This document shows, piece by piece, positions 29,718 to 39,485 of a DNA stretch of 64,000 nt. The notes below the pieces were generated by a model that was not told where the DNA came from, searched no databases, and saw only the letters and a program-made list of their open reading frames with translations. The DNA comes from Pseudomonas kielensis (GTDB lineage Bacteria; Pseudomonadota; Gammaproteobacteria; Pseudomonadales; Pseudomonadaceae), in contig NZ_JACMYG010000011.1 in the NCBI RefSeq assembly GCF_014236655.1, forward strand, positions 89,026 through 153,025. The letters run 5' to 3'. Positions within the stretch are counted from its first letter, which is position 1. Each line of letters begins with the position of its first letter. Made by a program: the position numbers and the translations under genes.

Positions 29718-30062
29718 TCACACCTGGGTCTGGAACAGCAGGCTGCCGGCATCGCTCAAATTCTGCGCCAGCTTCAGCGCGGTTTCCGATGGAATCTGTC
29801 GAATCACTTCACCACTGTCGGTGGCGATCACCTTGACCACTACCTGGCCGGTAGAGTCGTCGATGGAAAAATTCAGGTTACGTTGGGTTGCCTGTACAAA
29901 CTCGCGGATATCCGTGACGGCCTTTTCCAGGGCCACGCGCTGTGGCTCCTCGCTGGCTGCCGGGGTAGCCGCTGACGCAGGTGCGGCCTGATGGGCAGGC
30001 ACACCGCCGGCCTGGGCGAGGCCATTGGGATAAGACGTGTTCAGCTTGATGCTCATGTCCAT
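29718..30062 (-). CDS. flaG: Flagellar protein FlaG
   Basis: 114-residue FlaG-family protein (MDMSIKLNTSYPNG) with an Ala-rich disordered middle (about 15-40) and a conserved C-terminal domain (LNFSIDDSTGQVVVKVIATDSGEVIRQIP is its core, residues about 66-95). FlaG proteins influence filament length. The start at 30060-30062 has GAGG 7 bases upstream. It lies between fliC and fliD. Confidence 0.92.
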   Translation of the reverse strand: MDMSIKLNTSYPNGLAQAGGVPAHQAAPASAATPAASEEPQRVALEKAVTDIREFVQATQRNLNFSIDDSTGQVVVKVIATDSGEVIRQIPSETALKLAQNLSDAGSLLFQTQV

Positions 30063-30080
30063 GTCATCACCTCATAACCG

Positions 30081-30116
30081 AAAAAACGGAAGGGCACGTA
30101 GACGCGCCCTTCCGTT
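30081..30116 (-). terminator. Intrinsic terminator of fliC
   Basis: On the minus strand an 11-bp stem AACGGAAGGGC / GCCCTTCCGTT is followed by a run of Ts, a classic rho-independent terminator just downstream of the fliC stop. It would separate highly expressed fliC from flaG. Confidence 0.85.
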
Positions 30117-30134
30117 AGTTAACCGCGGCCGATA

Positions 30135-31844
30135 TTACTGAAGCAGCTTCAGTACAGCGGATGGCAGTTGGTTGGCCTGGGACAGGATCGCAGTGGAAGC
30201 CTGTTGCAGGGTTTGTTGCTTGGTCAGTTCAGCGGCTTCGGAAGCGAAGTCGGCGTCTTCTACACGGCCTTTGGAGGCAGTGGAGTTCTGCGAAATGCTC
30301 TGCAGGTTGGCCACGGTGCTGGCGAAACGGTTTTGCACCGCACCCAGCTGCGAACGCTGGCTGTCGATCTGCTGCATGGCGCCGTCCAGTGCCTGGATCG
30401 CTTGCTGCGAGCTGGCGGCACTGAGGATGCTCAGGTTGGAAACGGTGGTTTCCAGAGTAGTGGAGTTGGTAGTGCCGGAAGTCAGACCCAGAGCGGTCAT
30501 GCCGGTGCCAGCGCTACCGTCGGCGATGACGATGTCTTTCTTGGAGAACAGGCCCAGGGTGCCGTCCGAGTTCTTGCTGGCAGTTACGCCGGTGCTTGCA
30601 CTGTTGATCGAGGAAACGATCGCATCAGTGGTGTCACCTTTCTTGAACTTGACTTCAACGCCGTTCAAGCTGATCGAAGTGTCCGAACCCAGCTTGGCTT
30701 GCGAAGTACCCGAGGTCAGACCCAGAGTCGACAGCGCGCCGCTGCTGACGTTTTTCAGGACAACATCGTTGCCGTCTTTGGAGGTCACTTGGATGCGACC
30801 GTCTTTGCCGATGGTCGCGTCACCAATACCGGTTACCGCTTTGATGTCGGTCAGAACACTATCAATGTCCGCGCCAGCAGCCCAGACCACGTCTTTGCCG
30901 TTGACATTGACGGTGCCGCCTTGCCCCAGCAAGGTGGTGCCGTCGCTGACGGCGGAAGGAATTTTGCCACCAGCAGCAATGGCGGTCATACCTACAGCCG
31001 TGAGGTCAGCCGCTGCACCGGTAACTTCCAGAGTGGAAGTCGAATTGAGGGTCAGCTTGTTGGTGGCATCGTCCCAGGACGCAGTCACACCCGAAATGCC
31101 CGCATCATTCAGCTTTTGAGCAATATCATCACCCAGGTCAGCAGTAGCGAAGTCGACTTTAGTGCCATTTACGGTGATCGAAGCTGCTGCAGCCAAACCA
31201 GCACCTGGACCAGCAACGTTCAGGGCCGCTACTGCTGCACCAGTACCAGTCGAACCACCCAATACCGAACCAGTAGCGGTAGCAGTCAGACCAGCCATCG
31301 CCTTGCCGTTTACAGTGGCTTCGCTGTACTCGCCTTTCAGAGCGGTAGCGCTGATGTCGGTCATGCCGAACGAGATGGTTTCGTTGGCGTTGGCGCCGAT
31401 CTGGAATGCGATGTTGCTGAACGAACCGTCCAGCAGGTTACGACCACCGAAGGTGGTGGTGTTGGCGATACGGGTCAGTTCGCCGACTTTCGCGGTGAAC
31501 TCCTGCTGCAGGGAAACACGGTCAGCGTCGCTTTTATCACCGTTCGCAGACTGCAAAGCCAGCTCACGCAGACGCTGCAGGGTGTTGGTGGATTCTTGCA
31601 TGGCGCCTTCAGCGGTCTGTGCGATCGACACGCCGTTGTTGGCGTTGGCGATGGCAACGTTCAGACCTTTAACCTGGTTGCCCAGACGGTTGGCGATCTG
31701 CATGCCAGCGGCGTCGTCCTTGGCGCTGTTGATTTTCAGGCCCGAGGACAGACGGTTCATCGAGTTGCTCAAAGCGTCGGAAGCCTTGTTCAGGTTTTTC
31801 TGAACGCCCAGGGAGGTGATGTTGGTGTTTACAGATAAAGCCAT
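30135..31844 (-). CDS. fliC: Flagellin FliC
   Basis: Major filament subunit of 569 residues. The conserved N-terminal D0/D1 region ([12 protein letters not shown]) and the C-terminal D1/D0 region (ending PSAVLKLLQ) flank a long variable centre (about residues 170-470). That centre is rich in Gly, Ala, Thr and Ser, the residues usually O-glycosylated. The plant-perceived flg22 stretch is at residues 30-51 ([17 protein letters not shown] core). A sigma-28 promoter and a strong terminator bracket the gene. The length is at the large end for the genus. Confidence 0.98.
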   Translation of the reverse strand: MALSVNTNITSLGVQKNLNKASDALSNSMNRLSSGLKINSAKDDAAGMQIANRLGNQVKGLNVAIANANNGVSIAQTAEGAMQESTNTLQRLRELALQSANGDKSDADRVSLQQEFTAKVGELTRIANTTTFGGRNLLDGSFSNIAFQIGANANETISFGMTDISATALKGEYSEATVNGKAMAGLTATATGSVLGGSTGTGAAVAALNVAGPGAGLAAAASITVNGTKVDFATADLGDDIAQKLNDAGISGVTASWDDATNKLTLNSTSTLEVTGAAADLTAVGMTAIAAGGKIPSAVSDGTTLLGQGGTVNVNGKDVVWAAGADIDSVLTDIKAVTGIGDATIGKDGRIQVTSKDGNDVVLKNVSSGALSTLGLTSGTSQAKLGSDTSISLNGVEVKFKKGDTTDAIVSSINSASTGVTASKNSDGTLGLFSKKDIVIADGSAGTGMTALGLTSGTTNSTTLETTVSNLSILSAASSQQAIQALDGAMQQIDSQRSQLGAVQNRFASTVANLQSISQNSTASKGRVEDADFASEAAELTKQQTLQQASTAILSQANQLPSAVLKLLQ

Positions 31845-31924
31845 GACGAATTCCTCGTTGGTTGGGTGCTGCGGCTTCCGGCCCTGGCAACCGCCGGGTG
31901 TGGCCTAGAGAACCTTCGTAATAG

Positions 31925-31951
31925 TTATCGTCGTCAATGCAGGTTGCTTGA
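31925..31951 (-). promoter_or_regulatory. Sigma-28 (FliA) promoter of fliC
   Basis: The minus strand reads TCAAGCAA, then 11 bases, then GACGATAA. This fits the flagellar sigma consensus TAAAGTTT-N11-GCCGATAA in spacing and in 7 of 8 bases of the -10 element. It lies about 80-107 bases upstream of the fliC ATG. Confidence 0.85.
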
Positions 31952-32074
31952 GGGCTTTTTTCAAATTTTTTACTAGCAACGTGCCACCCCCCAATGTTTC
32001 AAGGCCTTAGGCCGCTTGGCGCGAGTCATAGCTGGGATTGAGCCGGGCCTCGACAGCGGCAAACCCCAGGCAAT

Positions 32075-32112
32075 AAAAAACGCCCATGACCTCGCGGCCA
32101 TGGGCGTTTTTT
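32075..32112. terminator. Bidirectional intrinsic terminator after the KAS III gene
   Basis: A perfect inverted repeat with arms AAAAAACGCCCATG / CATGGGCGTTTTTT. It would terminate the minus-strand KAS III transcript and insulate the fliC promoter just beyond it. Confidence 0.9.
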
Positions 32113-32129
32113 TAGCGGATGCTAGCGGG

Positions 32130-33056
32130 TCACGGGCGATGGATGATCGCCGAGCCCCAGGACAGGCCTACGCCAAAACCACTGATTGCCACACGCTTCC
32201 AGGTGGAGTCGAGCATGTGTTTTTCCAGCAGCAGCGGGATGCTCGAAGACACGGTGTTGCCGGTCTCGACCATGTCCTTGATGAACTTCTCCGGCTCGCC
32301 TTCGAAACGTCGCGCCACGGCATCGACAATCGCCGCGCTGCCCTGGTGAATGCAGAAAGCGTCGATGTCTTCGGACTTGAGGCCCGAGTCATCCAGCAGT
32401 TCGTGCAAGTGCGCCGGAACCTTGAGCAAGGCGAAGTTGAACACTTGGCGACCGTTCATGTAGAACACGCCGTCGCTGACCTTCAGGTGCGGCGCGCCGG
32501 AACCGTCGGTGCCGAACTTGGCCTTGCCCAGTTGCCAGGCAGCGTCTTCGCCCATCCAGGTGGCGGTGGCCGCATCACCGAACAGCATGGTGGTGTTGCG
32601 GTCTTCCGGGTCGACGATCTTCGAATAAGGATCAGCGGTAATCAGCAAACCGTTCTTCAGGCCCGCCGCCTCCATGAACCCCTTGATGGCATACAGGCCG
32701 TAGACGTAACCGGAGCAGCCCAGGGAGACGTCGAACGCGGCAACCCGGGTCGACAGGCCCAGTTTGTCCTGGACGATGGCCGAGGTATGGGGCAAACCTT
32801 CTTCGTCGCCGTTCTGCGTGACCACTATCAGCACGTCGATGGCTTGACGGTCCAGTTGCGGGTTGTTGGCGAACAACGCATTGGCAGCCTCCACGCACAG
32901 ATCGGAGGTTTCCTGGCCGGCATCCATGCGCGGCAGAAAGGCCGAGCCAATCTTGCCTAAAATGAACTCTTCATCCTTGGCGAATTTCGCGCCCTGAGCG
33001 TAGTTATCAAGCCCGCTCACTGGCACGTAACTGGCGATGCTTTTAATGCCAATCAT
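32130..33056 (-). CDS. 3-oxoacyl-ACP synthase III (FabH-like), flagellin-locus associated
   Basis: Ketoacyl-ACP synthase III fold of 308 residues with an intact Cys-His-Asn triad: C114 (SLGCSGYVYG), H237 (FCIHQGS) and N267 (TGNTVSS). These enzymes condense an acyl-CoA with malonyl-ACP. A gene of this class sits next to flagellin glycosyltransferases in the flagellin glycosylation island of P. syringae, where it is thought to supply an acyl group for the sugar modification. Here it stands alone between flgL and fliC, with its own terminator. It is unlikely to be the housekeeping FabH; a role in flagellin decoration is inference. Confidence 0.85.
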   Translation of the reverse strand: MIGIKSIASYVPVSGLDNYAQGAKFAKDEEFILGKIGSAFLPRMDAGQETSDLCVEAANALFANNPQLDRQAIDVLIVVTQNGDEEGLPHTSAIVQDKLGLSTRVAAFDVSLGCSGYVYGLYAIKGFMEAAGLKNGLLITADPYSKIVDPEDRNTTMLFGDAATATWMGEDAAWQLGKAKFGTDGSGAPHLKVSDGVFYMNGRQVFNFALLKVPAHLHELLDDSGLKSEDIDAFCIHQGSAAIVDAVARRFEGEPEKFIKDMVETGNTVSSSIPLLLEKHMLDSTWKRVAISGFGVGLSWGSAIIHRP

Positions 33057-33421
33057 TGTGGCTTCCCAAAACAGAATAACTGGAGATCACCGCTCGCAGG
33101 ATCGAGAGGCACTGATAACAAAGGGGGTTGGCCCACAAAACTGCGCCAGACACGGGTGCCAAAATCATGAAAATCAACCCAGCGAACAGCGGGCACCCAT
33201 CCCACCCTTTTCACACGATACAGTGAAGATGCGCTTTATGACTCATAGGTCACTCTATTTTGTGTGCAGGGGCTAAAACAATCCGCCACGCAAACAGCCG
33301 CGCGCAGAGCGTCAGCCAGGCGAACGCCGGCAAACAGGCGGGGATGAGGCGGGAAAAGCGCGGATTTGAAGCAGCACCGGCCCACTCCCTAAATCAGGGT
33401 GGGCCGGCATTCAGGCAGGGA
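33057..33421. other. Intergenic region between flgL and the KAS III gene
   Basis: A 365-base gap that must hold the promoter of the KAS III gene. I could not assign a sigma-54 or sigma-28 site with confidence. Near flgL there is a hairpin (33377-33407). No coding frame of good quality was recognised. Confidence 0.5.
33377..33407. terminator. Hairpin downstream of flgL
   Basis: Arms CCGGCCCAC-TCCCT and AGGG-TGGGCCGG form a long, nearly perfect stem 15 bases past the flgL stop. There is no T-run on the minus strand, so termination efficiency is uncertain. Confidence 0.55.
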
Positions 33422-34999
33422 TCAAAGTTTGTTGAACAGGCTCAACTGGGAGATTTTCACAAAGGCCAGCTGGGAGGCTTCGAGCATGGCTTTCTGGAAG
33501 CTCAGCTCGATCGAGGCACTGGCCATGTCGGTGTTGCCAATAGCGGCCATGGTCGAGTCGTTGGCCAGGCCCATGCTGACGTTTTCGCTGGCCTGGATGT
33601 CGATCGCCTTCAGGCGCGCGCCGATGGAGCCGCGGGCGTTGTCGATCCCGGCACTGGCGTTCTGCAGGTTGCCAATGGCCGAGTTGATCGCATTCTTCTG
33701 CTTTTGCTGGGCAACCAGGTCTCCATCGCTCGGCGTTGCCAGGGCCTGGCGCAACTGACTGATGGTATCCAGCGCGCTCTGGGTCTGATGGTTGTTGGCG
33801 CCGACCACGAACTGATCGCCGGACTTCACCGCACCACTGAGATCGAACTTGACCCCCACCGCCGTCAGCGAGTCGCCAGCAGCGCTCAGGCTGCCCTTGC
33901 CGATGACCTTGCTGTTGGCACTCAGCGGCTGGGCATAGACCTCATACTCGGTGTCGCTGGTGAACTTGATCACCGCGCCATTGCCCGGAAAGCTGTCGCC
34001 GTAGGCCTTGGCATCGGTCACGGTGGCGCCGGTGACCTGGGCCGTCGACGGATTGCCGGGGCTGCGGGAGGCGTTGAAGCTGTCCGGCTTGGCTTCCAGG
34101 GTGAATACATGCCCCTTGACTGCCGCATCCAGGTCGGCCGCAGGCACGTCCGCCAGATTCAGGTTGATGTCGAACTTCACCCCGCGCAGGTTGACGCTGT
34201 GGGCGCCCTCCTTCGTCGAGTCGAATTGGCCATTGCCCGGCACTTCTGCGGTCACATCCTTGCCGGTTGCGTCCTTGAGGATGTACTGGGTGCTGCTGGT
34301 GAACTCCAGCGTGTACGGCTGGCCTTCGGCGAAGCTTTTGTTGAAGGTCTGGTTGGAGCTGATCAGGCCATCGGAGACCGCGACCTTGCCGTCGTTGACC
34401 GACGGTGGCTGCAGGACCGCCTGGGTGCGACCGGTATTCACCGAACCTTCCATGATGCTCTTGGCGGTGTTGCTGGCCGCCAGGCTCAGGGTGTCCGAGA
34501 CCTGCAGGTTGAGCTGGGTATCGTCACCCTGGTAGGTGTAGGTGCCGTCGTTGTTGCGCACATAAGGCGCGACGTCGGTCTTGGAACCGGAAAACATGTA
34601 GTTGCCCGACTCATCCTTGCTGTTGAGCAGGCTGAACACTTGTTCTTCGATGTTGCCCAGCTCGTCAGCGATCGACTTGCGGTCCGCATCGCTGATCACC
34701 CCGCCACCCGACTGCAAGGCCAACTCGCTGACCTTCTGCAAGGCGGTGTTGATGCTGTCGAGCACGCTTTCCTGATTGGTCAGCGACGACTTGATGCTGT
34801 TCATGTTGCCGGCGTACTGCAGCAGCATGTCTTTCTGCTGCTGCAATTGCAGCAAGCGGCCAGCCCCCACCGGATCATCCGCGGCGGTCTGGATCCGCAC
34901 ACCGGAGTCGATCTGCTCCTGGGTCTTGACCACCGAGGAGAAGTTGTTCTGGTACTTGGTCGTGCTGGTCTCAAAGAACTGAGCGGTAGAAATACGCAT
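33422..34999 (-). CDS. flgL: Flagellar hook-filament junction protein FlgL
   Basis: Hook-associated protein 3, 525 residues, larger than the enteric form because of an expanded central region. Flagellin-like terminal helices are visible (MRISTAQFFETSTTKYQNN; C-terminal ASIELSFQKAMLEASQLAFVK). I use the ATG at 34997-34999. The frame also has a TTG two codons upstream, which I consider a less likely start. It lies 14 bases after flgK. Confidence 0.96.
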   Translation of the reverse strand: MRISTAQFFETSTTKYQNNFSSVVKTQEQIDSGVRIQTAADDPVGAGRLLQLQQQKDMLLQYAGNMNSIKSSLTNQESVLDSINTALQKVSELALQSGGGVISDADRKSIADELGNIEEQVFSLLNSKDESGNYMFSGSKTDVAPYVRNNDGTYTYQGDDTQLNLQVSDTLSLAASNTAKSIMEGSVNTGRTQAVLQPPSVNDGKVAVSDGLISSNQTFNKSFAEGQPYTLEFTSSTQYILKDATGKDVTAEVPGNGQFDSTKEGAHSVNLRGVKFDINLNLADVPAADLDAAVKGHVFTLEAKPDSFNASRSPGNPSTAQVTGATVTDAKAYGDSFPGNGAVIKFTSDTEYEVYAQPLSANSKVIGKGSLSAAGDSLTAVGVKFDLSGAVKSGDQFVVGANNHQTQSALDTISQLRQALATPSDGDLVAQQKQKNAINSAIGNLQNASAGIDNARGSIGARLKAIDIQASENVSMGLANDSTMAAIGNTDMASASIELSFQKAMLEASQLAFVKISQLSLFNKL

Positions 35000-35013
35000 C
35001 GTCAAGGACTCCC

Positions 35014-37056
35014 TTAAAGACTGTTGATCAGTGTCGAGAACGTGTCCTGCGCGACCTTGATGATCTGCGACGACGCGGTGTAGTACTGCTGGAACTTGAT
35101 CAGGTCGCTGGCTTCTTCATCCAGGTTGACCTGCGAAACCGAGCTGCGGCTGGACTTGGCGTAGGCCAGCGCGGCGTTGTTGGCCGTGCCGTCGACACTG
35201 GCCTGGCTGGCCTTGCCCCCGACGGTGGACACCAACTGGCTGTAGGCCTGCCCCATGCTGACGCCGGCATTGCCGCCGCTGGCGCCAACGGTGGCCTTGG
35301 TCTGCAGGGCGAGCATTTCGTTGGCATTGCGGTTGTCCGCCTTGCCGTCCTTGTTGAACTTGATGTCAAAGCTGTCGCCCTTGCCCGGCGAGCCGCTGAC
35401 CGTGGTATCGAAACCAATGGTCTTGGCCGTGCCATCGGCGTTCTTCACCGGATTGCCGGCCGCATCGAGCACCGGCACATTGATCGTCAGCTTGTTGTCC
35501 TGGCCGGGCACAATGCTGCCCTTGCCGATTTCGGTGCCCGCCTCGTTCAGCACGCGATAGGTCTGGGTACCATCCTTCGCCTCGTCGAAGGCGATCCGCA
35601 CCGGCATCGCCCCTTCGATCTGGCTCTGCAACTGGCCCAGGTCCGCGCCGCCGTAGATATCCAGCATCGACGACAGGTTCGGGCTGCTCAAGGCACCCGT
35701 GCCGGAGTTGGAGCTGCCTTTGTCCGCCAGCAACGGCCCGGCGAACGCCAGTTTGTTGGGGTCTTTCAACTGCACGCTGAGGTCGCTGGCGCCAGTGCGG
35801 GTCGGGCTGACCTTGAAGCTGTCGCCGGCACTCAAGCCGCCGCCATTGAGCGTGAGGGTGAAGCCGTCAATTATGTCCGGCGGAGTCTTGGTGACATCGA
35901 AGGGCCCCAGGGTGGTGCCGTCGGAACGCTTGACGCTGTAGTTCTTGTCGCTGGTGAACGTCACCTGGTAGTCATAGGCGGTCAACGCGCTGCTGTCGCC
36001 GATGGTCACGTCCAGGTTGCCGGAACCGGCGCTGTTACCGGTGGTGGCCAGGCTGCGCTGGCTGATTGCCTGCGCACTGTTGATGTTGTTGAACAACGAG
36101 GAGCCGAACTCGCCATTGGCATCCAGGCCCTGGCCCAGTTGCTTGTTGAACGCATCGGAGACCACCAGCGCGGTGCGCCCCAGGTCGTTGATGGCCGGCG
36201 TCAGCACGTCGTTGCGGTAGCGGATCAGACCGCCCATCTTGCCGCCCGTGACGACCGAGGTCACCTCGAGGCTCGATTGCGGGTAGTCGATCTGCAGGCT
36301 GTACTGGCTTTTGTCGGTCTTGCCCGGCACCGCCGACAAGGTGTTGGAGGTGTTGCCCGTGACCAGCGTCTGGCCCGTGCCCAACGAGATGTCGTAGACC
36401 CCGTCGTGCTCCTGCACCTTGACCCCCACCAGCTCGTTCAACGAGCGAACCGCTTCGTTGCGCGCATCCAGCAGGTTGTTCGGGGTGCTGCCGGAGGTGC
36501 TGGCCTGGGTAATCTGCTGGTTGAGCGAGGCAATGGTCGCGGTGTGCTGGTTGACCATCGAGGCCAGGGTGGTCAGTTGGCTGTTGATGCCGTCATTCTG
36601 TTGCGTGAGCTGGCTGGAGATCGCATTGAAGCGGTTGCTCAAGGTCTGCGCGTTGGTCAGCAGCAACTGCCGCGCCGACATGTCGCCGGGGGCGCCGGCT
36701 GCAGTTTGCAGCGAGGCAAAGAAGCTGCCGAGGGCGGCAGAAACCCCGGTGTTTTTATCCGACAGCAACTTGTCGACCGCGCCGATCTGATCGAGATAGG
36801 CCTGGGCATCACCATTGAGCGAGGTGGTGGTCTGCAACTGCGCATCGATGTAGGCGTTGTACACCCGGCGCACATCCGCCAGGGTCGTGCCGGTCCCGAT
36901 GAACACGCCACCGACCTGTTGCGAGCCTGCACTACCCTGGACGATTTGTTGACGCGAGTAGCCCGCAGCATTGGCGTTGGCAATGTTATTGCCGACTGTG
37001 GCCAACGCCGCCTGGCTCGCATTCAGACCCGACATCCCGATATTGATCAAGCTCAT
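35014..37056 (-). CDS. flgK: Flagellar hook-associated protein FlgK
   Basis: First hook-filament junction protein, 680 residues. The N-terminus MSLINIGMSGLNASQAAL and C-terminal helices (ASDLIKFQQYYTASSQIIKVAQ) are the conserved D0/D1 parts that pack in the axial core. The middle is a large variable region. It starts 10 bases after flgJ. Confidence 0.97.
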   Translation of the reverse strand: MSLINIGMSGLNASQAALATVGNNIANANAAGYSRQQIVQGSAGSQQVGGVFIGTGTTLADVRRVYNAYIDAQLQTTTSLNGDAQAYLDQIGAVDKLLSDKNTGVSAALGSFFASLQTAAGAPGDMSARQLLLTNAQTLSNRFNAISSQLTQQNDGINSQLTTLASMVNQHTATIASLNQQITQASTSGSTPNNLLDARNEAVRSLNELVGVKVQEHDGVYDISLGTGQTLVTGNTSNTLSAVPGKTDKSQYSLQIDYPQSSLEVTSVVTGGKMGGLIRYRNDVLTPAINDLGRTALVVSDAFNKQLGQGLDANGEFGSSLFNNINSAQAISQRSLATTGNSAGSGNLDVTIGDSSALTAYDYQVTFTSDKNYSVKRSDGTTLGPFDVTKTPPDIIDGFTLTLNGGGLSAGDSFKVSPTRTGASDLSVQLKDPNKLAFAGPLLADKGSSNSGTGALSSPNLSSMLDIYGGADLGQLQSQIEGAMPVRIAFDEAKDGTQTYRVLNEAGTEIGKGSIVPGQDNKLTINVPVLDAAGNPVKNADGTAKTIGFDTTVSGSPGKGDSFDIKFNKDGKADNRNANEMLALQTKATVGASGGNAGVSMGQAYSQLVSTVGGKASQASVDGTANNAALAYAKSSRSSVSQVNLDEEASDLIKFQQYYTASSQIIKVAQDTFSTLINSL

Positions 37057-37066
37057 GGTTCAGACC

Positions 37067-38350
37067 TTATAAATTCGTGGAAGAGCCCGCCGAGGCGTAG
37101 TGCTCATAGCTCTTCATTTGTTTGGCAATCTGCGAAATCTTGCTGGCGTAGTTCGGGTCGGTGGCGTACCCGGCCTTTTGCAGCTCACGCACAAACTGTT
37201 CGGGGTTATCGGCCGACTTCAGCACTTCTTGATAACGATTGTTGCTCTGCAGCAGGGTCACCAGGTCATGGAAACTGTCCTGGTAGGAGGCGTAGGAACG
37301 GAACTCGGCCGTCTCCTTGACCATCTCGCCATTGCGGAATTCGCTGGTGATGGCCCGGGCCTGCGCCCCCTTCCAGGTGCTGCCGGTCTTGATCCCGAAC
37401 AGGTTGTGACTGCTGGTGCCGTCGGCGGTGCGCATCACTGATTTGCCGTAGCCGGTTTCCAGGGCGGCCTGGGCCACCAGGTAACGCGGATCGATGCCGA
37501 TACGGTCGGCCGCCTGCTGCGCCATCGGCAACATGGTGGTGATGAACTGGTCCGGCGAGTTGAAGGCTTTGGGCGCCGGAGCCAGCGGTGGCTGCGCCAT
37601 CGCGCGACCATAGACCTGCAGGCGCCCGCGCTCGGCGGAATAGCTCTGCGCCGGCTGCCAGTCACCCTTGACCAGCGCATTGCCGTCACGGGTCGCACGG
37701 TTGGGCAAGGTGGTGGTGGCGGTCGTGGCCGCCGTCCCGCTGGCCGACGGCACCAGCCCCGCCAACAGACGATCCGCCAGCTTCGGCGGCAGGGCCAGGC
37801 GCCGCTGGTTGATCAGCGCCATGTCATTGCCGTGCACGCCCTGCTCTGCGGCTTGGGGTGGATTGATCGCGCGCGAGGCCCACAACGGGCGCTGGCCATT
37901 GAGGCGCGACAGCGGCCCGTCAGTGGCCACCGTGCCGGCGGCAATCGGCGTCTGCACCGCCGCCTTGGCGGCTTCCTGCTTGGCCGCCGACAACGCGGCT
38001 GCCTCGCCGGGGGCCAGCGGCTTGTTCTTCGACATCTGGCGCATCAACACATCGGCCAGGCCAATGCCACCGCCCTCGCGGGACATGGAAACCGCCAGTT
38101 GCTGGTCGTACATTTCCTGATACTGCTTGGCCGCTGCAGTGTTCAGTGGGTTGTCCTGGCCCAGCGCGTCGGTGGCCGAGCGCATGGACTTGAGCATTTC
38201 GTTGAGGAACAGCGATTCGAACTCCTGCGCCACCTTGCGCATGTTGCCGTCGCTGTTCTTGTCGCCGACCTTGAGCTGGTTCAGCCGGTTGAGGTCGGAG
38301 TAGGCCGCCGAATCGCTGCTGCTGACCAGGCCGCTCTTGCGCATGTCCAT
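37067..38350 (-). CDS. flgJ: Rod-cap / peptidoglycan hydrolase FlgJ
   Basis: Dual-domain protein of 427 residues from the ATG at 38348-38350 (MDMRKSGLVSSSD), preceded by AAGGTG. The N-terminal rod-capping domain (ESLFLNEMLKSMRSA) is joined by a long Ala/Pro/Thr linker to a C-terminal glucosaminidase domain (about 270-410), with the catalytic Glu in AALETGYGKS. It opens a hole in peptidoglycan for the rod. It lies 10 bases after flgI. Confidence 0.96.
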   Translation of the reverse strand: MDMRKSGLVSSSDSAAYSDLNRLNQLKVGDKNSDGNMRKVAQEFESLFLNEMLKSMRSATDALGQDNPLNTAAAKQYQEMYDQQLAVSMSREGGGIGLADVLMRQMSKNKPLAPGEAAALSAAKQEAAKAAVQTPIAAGTVATDGPLSRLNGQRPLWASRAINPPQAAEQGVHGNDMALINQRRLALPPKLADRLLAGLVPSASGTAATTATTTLPNRATRDGNALVKGDWQPAQSYSAERGRLQVYGRAMAQPPLAPAPKAFNSPDQFITTMLPMAQQAADRIGIDPRYLVAQAALETGYGKSVMRTADGTSSHNLFGIKTGSTWKGAQARAITSEFRNGEMVKETAEFRSYASYQDSFHDLVTLLQSNNRYQEVLKSADNPEQFVRELQKAGYATDPNYASKISQIAKQMKSYEHYASAGSSTNL

Positions 38351-38360
38351 GTTCGTCACC

Positions 38361-39470
38361 TTAGATCACGATCAGGTCGGCTTGCAGCGCGCCGGCCTGT
38401 TTCAAGGCTTCGAGGATGGCCATCAAGTCACCCGGTGCTGCGCCGACCTGGTTCACCGCTCGCACGATTTCGTCGAGGGTGGTGCCCGGGCCGAACTTGA
38501 ACATCGGCTTGGCTTCCTGCTGCGCGTTGACATTGGAGCGCGGCACCACCGCCGTCTGGCCGTTGGAGAACGCCCCCGGCTGGCTGACAATCGGGTCTTC
38601 AGTGATGGTCACGGTCAGGCTGCCGTGGGTCACGGCCGCCGGCGACACCTTGACGTTCTGGCCAATCACGATGGTGCCGGTGCGCGAGTTGATGATGACC
38701 TTGGCCACGGCCTGGCCGGGGTCGACTTCGAGGTTTTCCAGGATCGACAGGTAGTCGACCCGCTGGCTCGGATCCAGTGGCGCGTTGACGCGAATCGAAC
38801 CGCCATCGATGGCCTGGGCAACGCCCGGGCCGAGCAGGCCGTTGATCTTGTCGACGATGCGCTTGGCCGTGGTGAAGTCCGAACGGTTGAGGTTGAGGGT
38901 CAGGCTGTTGCCCTGGTTGAACCCACTCGGCACCGCGCGCTCCACCGAGGCGCCGCCAGGGATGCGACCGGCCGAGGGCACGTTGACGGTGATCTTCGAA
39001 CCGTCACGACCTTCGGCGTCAAAACCACCCACCACCAGGTTGCCCTGGGCCACCGCATAGACGTTGCCGTCGATCCCCTTGAGCGGGGTCAGCAGCAAGG
39101 TGCCGCCACGCAGGCTCTTGGAGTTGCCGATGGAGGACACGGTGATGTCGACCTGCTGCCCAGGCTTGGCGAACGCTGGCAAATCGGCACTGATCGACAC
39201 CGCGGCGACGTTCTTCAACTGCACGTTGCCCGAACCCGGCGGCACCTTGATGCCGAACTGCGAGAGCATGTTGTTGAAGGTCTGCAGGGTGAACGGGGTC
39301 TGGGTGGTCTGGTCACCCGTGCCATTGAGGCCGACGACCAGGCCATAGCCGATCAACTGGTTGGAACGCACGCCGGAGATACTGGCGATGTCCTTCAACC
39401 GCTCGGCCTGCACGCCCAGGGAAGTGCCCAGCAACAACGCGGCCGCCAGCAGGTGCTTGAAGTTCAGCAT
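38361..39470 (-). CDS. flgI: Flagellar P-ring protein FlgI
   Basis: Periplasmic P-ring subunit. From the ATG at 39468-39470 ([15 protein letters not shown]) the product has 369 residues, with a clear Sec signal peptide cleaved near GVQA. Two start codons 12 and 15 bases upstream would overlap or abut the flgH stop and lengthen the signal sequence; they are less likely. Family signatures such as [11 protein letters not shown] are present. Confidence 0.95.
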   Translation of the reverse strand: MLNFKHLLAAALLLGTSLGVQAERLKDIASISGVRSNQLIGYGLVVGLNGTGDQTTQTPFTLQTFNNMLSQFGIKVPPGSGNVQLKNVAAVSISADLPAFAKPGQQVDITVSSIGNSKSLRGGTLLLTPLKGIDGNVYAVAQGNLVVGGFDAEGRDGSKITVNVPSAGRIPGGASVERAVPSGFNQGNSLTLNLNRSDFTTAKRIVDKINGLLGPGVAQAIDGGSIRVNAPLDPSQRVDYLSILENLEVDPGQAVAKVIINSRTGTIVIGQNVKVSPAAVTHGSLTVTITEDPIVSQPGAFSNGQTAVVPRSNVNAQQEAKPMFKFGPGTTLDEIVRAVNQVGAAPGDLMAILEALKQAGALQADLIVI

Positions 39471-39485
39471 GGAGAGAGTCATCAC

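Noticed and set aside
31975..31986. TGGCACGTTGCT upstream of fliC as a sigma-54 promoter
   Set aside because: The two halves are adjacent, so GG and GC are 4 bases too close. A well-spaced sigma-28 site explains fliC instead.
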